Assembly (NCBI GenBank): GCA_947383275.1
Contig: CANDCW010000010.1
Coordinates: 1-50,814, forward strand
Direction: 5' to 3'
DNA: 50,814 nucleotides
Origin: an uncultured Bacillota bacterium
GTDB taxonomy: Bacteria; Bacillota; Clostridia; Oscillospirales; Oscillospiraceae
A model generated the notes under the pieces. That model did no database searches. It saw nothing but the letters and a program-made list of their open reading frames with translations, and was not told the origin of the DNA. Position numbers and translations under genes: made by a program. Shown here in pieces: positions 47,618 to 50,814 of this stretch. Position 1 is the first letter of the stretch. Each line of letters opens with the position of its first letter.

Positions 47618-47944
47618 ATGAAGCCTGTGATTTTGCATTCGGATATGAACAATTTCTATGCCAGCGTGGAGATCCTATATGATCCCACGCTGCGGGACAG
47701 GCCAGTGGTGGTGGCTGGAGACGAGGAGGCCCGCCACGGCATTGTGCGGTTGTCGCTGTTCCCGGAGGAGCAAAAAGCCCAGCGCCGGGCCGACATCGAC
47801 CGGACGCTGGACAAAATCCGGAGCAAGTACGGGTATCGCAGCATCCGCCGGGCCATTGCGCTGGTAGACCTGGCTTTAGACCTGGACGCCAAAGAAGAGC
47901 ATATCATCCATCCCATTGGCTTTCTGGGGACACTCCATGAATAG
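47618..47944 (+). pseudogene. DNA polymerase IV (DinB/UmuC) with large internal deletion
   Basis: The frame reads MKPVILHSDMNNFYASVEIL, the perfect start of a Y-family polymerase with metal Asp9 and FYASVE. After residue 43 it jumps to a C-terminal end piece (about residues 44-108), of which RADIDRTLDKIRSKYGYRSI is the most recognisable part. About 300 residues, including the palm acidic residues and the fingers, are missing, yet the frame is kept. It cannot be an active polymerase. Likely an internal deletion around base 47747. Confidence 0.8.
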
Positions 47945-47948
47945 CGAC

Positions 47949-48180
47949 TCAGCAGTTTCTAGTGTAGACATGGGACAAATACCCCCGCGCCGCTTCAGCT
48001 AGACGGTAGACCTGATCTACGGGCATCGGCATACGGTCTACCATCTGGTACTGGGGAAGAACCGGGACAGGTGCAGTGGAATCTCCGGGCTGACGCGGCC
48101 AGCCAGCCGGGCCTGCTCCATCTCTTGGCACCGTGCTGCGAACCGGCGGCTCTCGTCCGGGACGGCGGATTGAATCAATT
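47949..48180 (-). pseudogene. AmrS-like radical SAM protein, C-terminal remnant with frameshift
   Basis: Minus-strand coding traces read PEIPLHLSRFFP, then, after a one-base loss near TTCTTCCCC, QYQMVDRMPMPVDQVYRLAE and a VYTRN ending. The H-L-S-R-F-x-P and Y-x-M-x-x-x-x-P-T/M-P pattern is that of the C-terminus of AmmeMemoRadiSam system radical SAM enzymes. The catalytic CxxxCxxC part is absent. Confidence 0.6.
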
Positions 48181-48186
48181 TGCGGT

Positions 48187-48411
48187 TCAGATTATACTAG
48201 CTTCCACATTTATCCAAAATAATGGCGTCCGCTGTGACCACCCGTTCCATGCGGGAGAGCAGACCGTCCACACTGGGGTGCAGCTCCGCTTAGACCTCCA
48301 CCGCCCTGACTGTTTTGTCCACAATGGGGTAGATTCCCCGCAGTCCGGGCACTGTTTGACAGGTGATACTCTGGAGAACAGGAAGTGACAGCTATCACAC
48401 GCATATATCAT
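48187..48411 (-). pseudogene. Zinc-ribbon small protein, frameshifted
   Basis: Starts MIYACDSCHFLFSRVSPVKQ then CPDCG, the normal opening of a common short clostridial zinc-ribbon protein. After that the frame loses sense. Another frame reads a helical segment (LLSRMERVVTADAIILDKCG) broken by two stop codons and continuing to about 48110. Confidence 0.6.
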
Positions 48412-48470
48412 TTTGCTCGCCTCGCTTTCATGTCCTTCCGTTTTGCACAGAACCAGATTTTTAATCCCTT

Positions 48471-48733
48471 TTACCTTTGTGGAACACTCTGACTAAAGAT
48501 GTTCCTTTGCAGCACTGCTCCAGGAGCGCCATAGAGCAGGAAGCTGTGTGCAGTCCGCTTCAGGATCAGCACAAAGACGGGGAATATGATACAGCCAATG
48601 AAGAAAACCGCCACCGCCCCTTTGACTTTCGCCAAAAGAAAATTCCAAGCCCCAGCGGTAGTACCAGTGTGAACAGACCAACCAACGCCATGATGATGAT
48701 AGCTGTTGGGGTTACAGTCAAACTTTCTAACAT
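48471..48733 (-). pseudogene. YhfC-like membrane protein, 5' remnant with frameshift
   Basis: Starts MLESLTVTPTAIIIMALVGL with two hydrophobic helices and FFWRKSKG. It then needs one extra G in a GGGG run (about 48620) to continue AVAVFFIGCIIFPVFVLILK. It ends soon after (QSVPQR, stop 48471). The pattern is the N-terminus of YhfC-family intramembrane metalloproteases; the catalytic part is gone. The family call is moderate. Confidence 0.55.
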
Positions 48734-48897
48734 TTTCAGCAACTCCTTTCTATCCCCACAATACACCATCCACCAAGTAGAAGGCCAAGCGAGGTTTCAC
48801 CAGTATAGTGGACAAGGATATGAACAACATCAAAATAAGATATGGATTGCATATAAATTTGAAATTTTGATTGCTTTTTCTCTATAATGCTTCTACA

Positions 48898-49154
48898 ATG
48901 GGATTGTTTAGCGGGGATGGAGCAGGATGTTCTGCACGGCTTTTGAAAAAGTGTGGCGCGAGTATCGTTGGCGGCCTGCATATCTGTATGCCTGATTCGA
49001 TTTGCGATGTGAAGCTGCTGAAAAGATCGGTTGAAAAAATCGGGAGATCATAAAAGCGGCGGACAGAAAGATTGAAAAATGTGTGCAGGCGATTACACTG
49101 TTGGGAAATACTGTATTTGAGCAGTGCCGCTATGACAAGTATAGTAAGGAATAA
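48898..49154 (+). pseudogene. EFR1-type ferredoxin/flavodoxin remnant with frameshift
   Basis: Reads MGLFSGDGAGCSARLLKKCG, then IVGGLHICMPDSICDVKLLK, a stretch typical of the flavodoxin-like half of EFR1 ferredoxins. A one-base loss in an A-run (about 49037) breaks the frame; in the other frame NREIIKAADRKIEKCVQAI continues to a stop at 49154. The ends carrying the start and the iron-sulfur motifs are missing. Confidence 0.65.
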
Positions 49155-49189
49155 CGAATTTCTGAGATGTAGGTTGCCTTGTTTTTTTC

Positions 49190-50814
49190 TCAGTAGCGAT
49201 TAAAACACGCAAATATCTCTTGTAGCCGGGGCAGCGTCAGGCCGGCGGGGACAACCGCATTGCCGCAGACGGCCCCAAGGCCCTCTGACTCCACCAGCCG
49301 CAGCAGCGCTGCTGAAATTTCTTCCACAGACTGTCCCGCCAGATGCTCCCGGGCGTAGCGCACCATGTAAGCCAGAGCCAGAGTCTGCCCGGCATCCACC
49401 AGCTGCTCCACATAGCGCAAATCCAGTTCCCGGTCCCCTACGGAGAAGGCGGTCTTCCCAAATCTTTTGACCTTCAGCCGCTCTTGACGGTATCCGTTTC
49501 CGCGGTAGTTCTTCCGGGTCTGGCGGTCGCCAGACAGATCAACAACCCGTCCGCCCGCAGGCAGATGGAACCCAGGCGCAGACAGCATGGGTGCAGGCCG
49601 GCCTTTCAGCGCCGCTTTGACCTGCTCCGAGATGTTTTTGGCGTGGTAGGCATCCATCTGCACCACACAGTCGGCAATATGGAAGTAGGCTCCGCAGCTT
49701 CCCACCACCAGAATCAAAGATACCCCCGCCTTCTGCCACAGATCCAACGCCCGCTCCAGGAAAGGGGTGATGGGCTCCTGCTCCCGGGCAATCACCGCCT
49801 GCATCAGTTCGTCCCGGACCATAAAGTTGGTAGCGGAGGTGTCCTCGTCCATGAGCAGCAGTTTGCTGCCCGACTCCAACGCCTCAGCGATGTTGGCCGC
49901 CTGGGAGGTGCTGCCGCTGGCATCCAGCGTGGAGAATTTGGCAGTGTCCCACCCGCTGGGCAGATGATTGATGAACACAGAGATATCCGTAGCCGTCACT
50001 TTACGGCCATCCTCCGCCCGGATTTTTACGGCAGTAGCGTCGGTAATGACATACTCCCGACCGTCCCCTGCAATGTGGCCGTAGATACCCCGTTCCAATG
50101 CTTTCAGCAGGGTGGACTTGCCGTGGTAGCCTCCACCGGCGATCAGGGTGATTCCCCGGCGGATGCCCATGCCTCGGAGCGGTCCCCGGTGGGGCAGTTC
50201 CAGCGTCACCGCCAGTTCATCCGGCGCATGGAAGGGCACAGCGTCTTTCATAGGCCGGTCGGAGACGCCGCTCTCCCTGGGGAGAATGGAGCCGTCTGCT
50301 ACGAAGGCGGCCAGCCCCAGCCGGGCCAGTTCCTCCCGGATGAAATGCTGGTCCTCTGCCAGAGCGATGACCCTTGCCAAATCCTCTTTCGGGGTACGTG
50401 CATACAGTAACCCCTGTTCCACGCAGACGGGGAGGAAATCAAACAGGATCTTCTCCAATTCCCGGGCGTTGATCGTCCGCCCGTTGGCAGGAAATCCCAC
50501 CTCAAAGCGCAGGGTGACGCGCCCGGAGCGCACCCCACAGTCCGTCCGCTCCAGAACCTCCTGGCCTGGAGCAGTGACGGCCAGAACCCCGCTTTTTCCG
50601 GAGCCCTTAGCCTGGTGGGAAAAGTGTCCGGCCTGGCGGCCAAAGCGCCGGAGAAGATAGTCCTCCAAGGCAGTGCGATTCCAGAGGGTCCCCCAGTATC
50701 CGGCAGGGAAGCCCGCGGTCTGGCTGTCCACGGTCACACTGAGCTGGGATGGCGCGGAAAAGGGATCGCCCTGGACGTGTTCGATATTCAAAATGTATTT
50801 ACCGAAAGACCAGC
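49190..50814 (-). CDS. P-loop ABC-ATPase-domain protein (5' end beyond window)
   Basis: The frame is open to the right edge (WSFGKYILNIEHVQGDPF before the first internal start-like codon), so the N-terminus is outside. About 540 residues are visible. The ATPase core has the P-loop GGGYHGKSTLLKALERGIYG, a signature-like SGSTSQAANIAEALESG and Walker B with LLLMDEDTSATNFM, followed by a switch-like VVGSCGAYFHIAD. This family of soluble ABC-ATPase-domain proteins is widespread in anaerobes, and its biological role is unknown. No membrane partner is next to it. The gene is intact, unlike its left neighbours. Confidence 0.88.
   Translation of the reverse strand, partial: WSFGKYILNIEHVQGDPFSAPSQLSVTVDSQTAGFPAGYWGTLWNRTALEDYLLRRFGRQAGHFSHQAKGSGKSGVLAVTAPGQEVLERTDCGVRSGRVTLRFEVGFPANGRTINARELEKILFDFLPVCVEQGLLYARTPKEDLARVIALAEDQHFIREELARLGLAAFVADGSILPRESGVSDRPMKDAVPFHAPDELAVTLELPHRGPLRGMGIRRGITLIAGGGYHGKSTLLKALERGIYGHIAGDGREYVITDATAVKIRAEDGRKVTATDISVFINHLPSGWDTAKFSTLDASGSTSQAANIAEALESGSKLLLMDEDTSATNFMVRDELMQAVIAREQEPITPFLERALDLWQKAGVSLILVVGSCGAYFHIADCVVQMDAYHAKNISEQVKAALKGRPAPMLSAPGFHLPAGGRVVDLSGDRQTRKNYRGNGYRQERLKVKRFGKTAFSVGDRELDLRYVEQLVDAGQTLALAYMVRYAREHLAGQSVEEISAALLRLVESEGLGAVCGNAVVPAGLTLPRLQEIFACFNRY

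Noticed and set aside
48898..49154. Working small ferredoxin gene
   Set aside because: The frame is broken near 49037 and both the normal start and the iron-sulfur cysteine motifs are missing.
1..50814. CRISPR arrays, rRNA or tRNA genes
   Set aside because: I scanned for regularly spaced repeats and for cloverleaf and rRNA landmarks and saw none; a covariance search would be needed to exclude a degenerate tRNA.

Overview
The window reads like a chromosome segment from a spore-forming, moderately GC-rich gut clostridium, probably Oscillospiraceae (Flavonifractor / Lawsonibacter / Intestinimonas type). The reasons are a spoIIR gene, AGGAGG-type ribosome sites, a biotin-dependent decarboxylase with an Ala/Pro linker, DUF1015 and DUF4250 proteins, and an IspE (MEP pathway) gene. 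The assignment rests on protein resemblance only.

Layout. 1-0.9 kb: the end of alaS and a DUF4250 protein. 0.9-11.6 kb: a catabolic island. A leftward operon encodes an RpiB/LacAB-type isomerase, a YfcC-type transporter, a class II (fuculose-phosphate type) aldolase, a FucO-like iron alcohol dehydrogenase, a GNAT acetyltransferase, an FGGY kinase and a 2-hydroxyacid dehydrogenase, followed by a separately transcribed DeoR regulator. Divergent from it is a translationally coupled mtnK-mtnA pair. Kinase, isomerase, class II aldolase and aldehyde reductase match the logic of the 5-deoxyribose / methylthioribose DHAP shunt. The FGGY kinase and RpiB-like protein suggest a second sugar entering through the same aldolase. 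11.7-27.2 kb: housekeeping genes. These are a CFI-box zinc-ribbon protein, Tex, a cobalamin riboswitch driving a DUF4430 protein and an ECF S-component, a 42-aa orphan gene, a biotin-carrying carboxyltransferase, an Lrp / aminotransferase / ThrH / DUF1015 / IspE run that looks like serine metabolism, SpoIIR, an unknown protein, GreA and LysS.

27.2-47.25 kb: a mobile element of about 20 kb inserted in the 3' end of lysS. An 18-bp identical core occurs in the lysS end (27184-27201) and again at 47229-47246, and both copies encode the LysS C-terminus. Next to the cores, inside the element, are 3 and 4 same-orientation GCTCCA repeats, which look like integrase arm sites. Xis and a tyrosine integrase lie near the right end, with a very short relaxase and an oriT-like inverted repeat upstream of it. 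No coupling ATPase or type IV secretion genes are visible, so it looks mobilizable rather than self-transmissible. Cargo includes a lipoprotein-patatin pair, two XRE regulators, a membrane Ser/Thr kinase, a serine resolvase with candidate binding repeats, a DUF262 protein with two unknown partners, a YqaJ/DUF932/sigma-region-2 recombination block with tiny membrane peptides, and an AT-rich 654-aa protein of unknown function.

47.3-49.2 kb: a gene graveyard with broken pieces of an SRAP peptidase, DinB, an AmrS-like radical SAM protein, a zinc-ribbon protein, a YhfC-like protein and an EFR1-type ferredoxin. 49.2 kb to the edge: a P-loop ABC-ATPase-domain protein running off the window.
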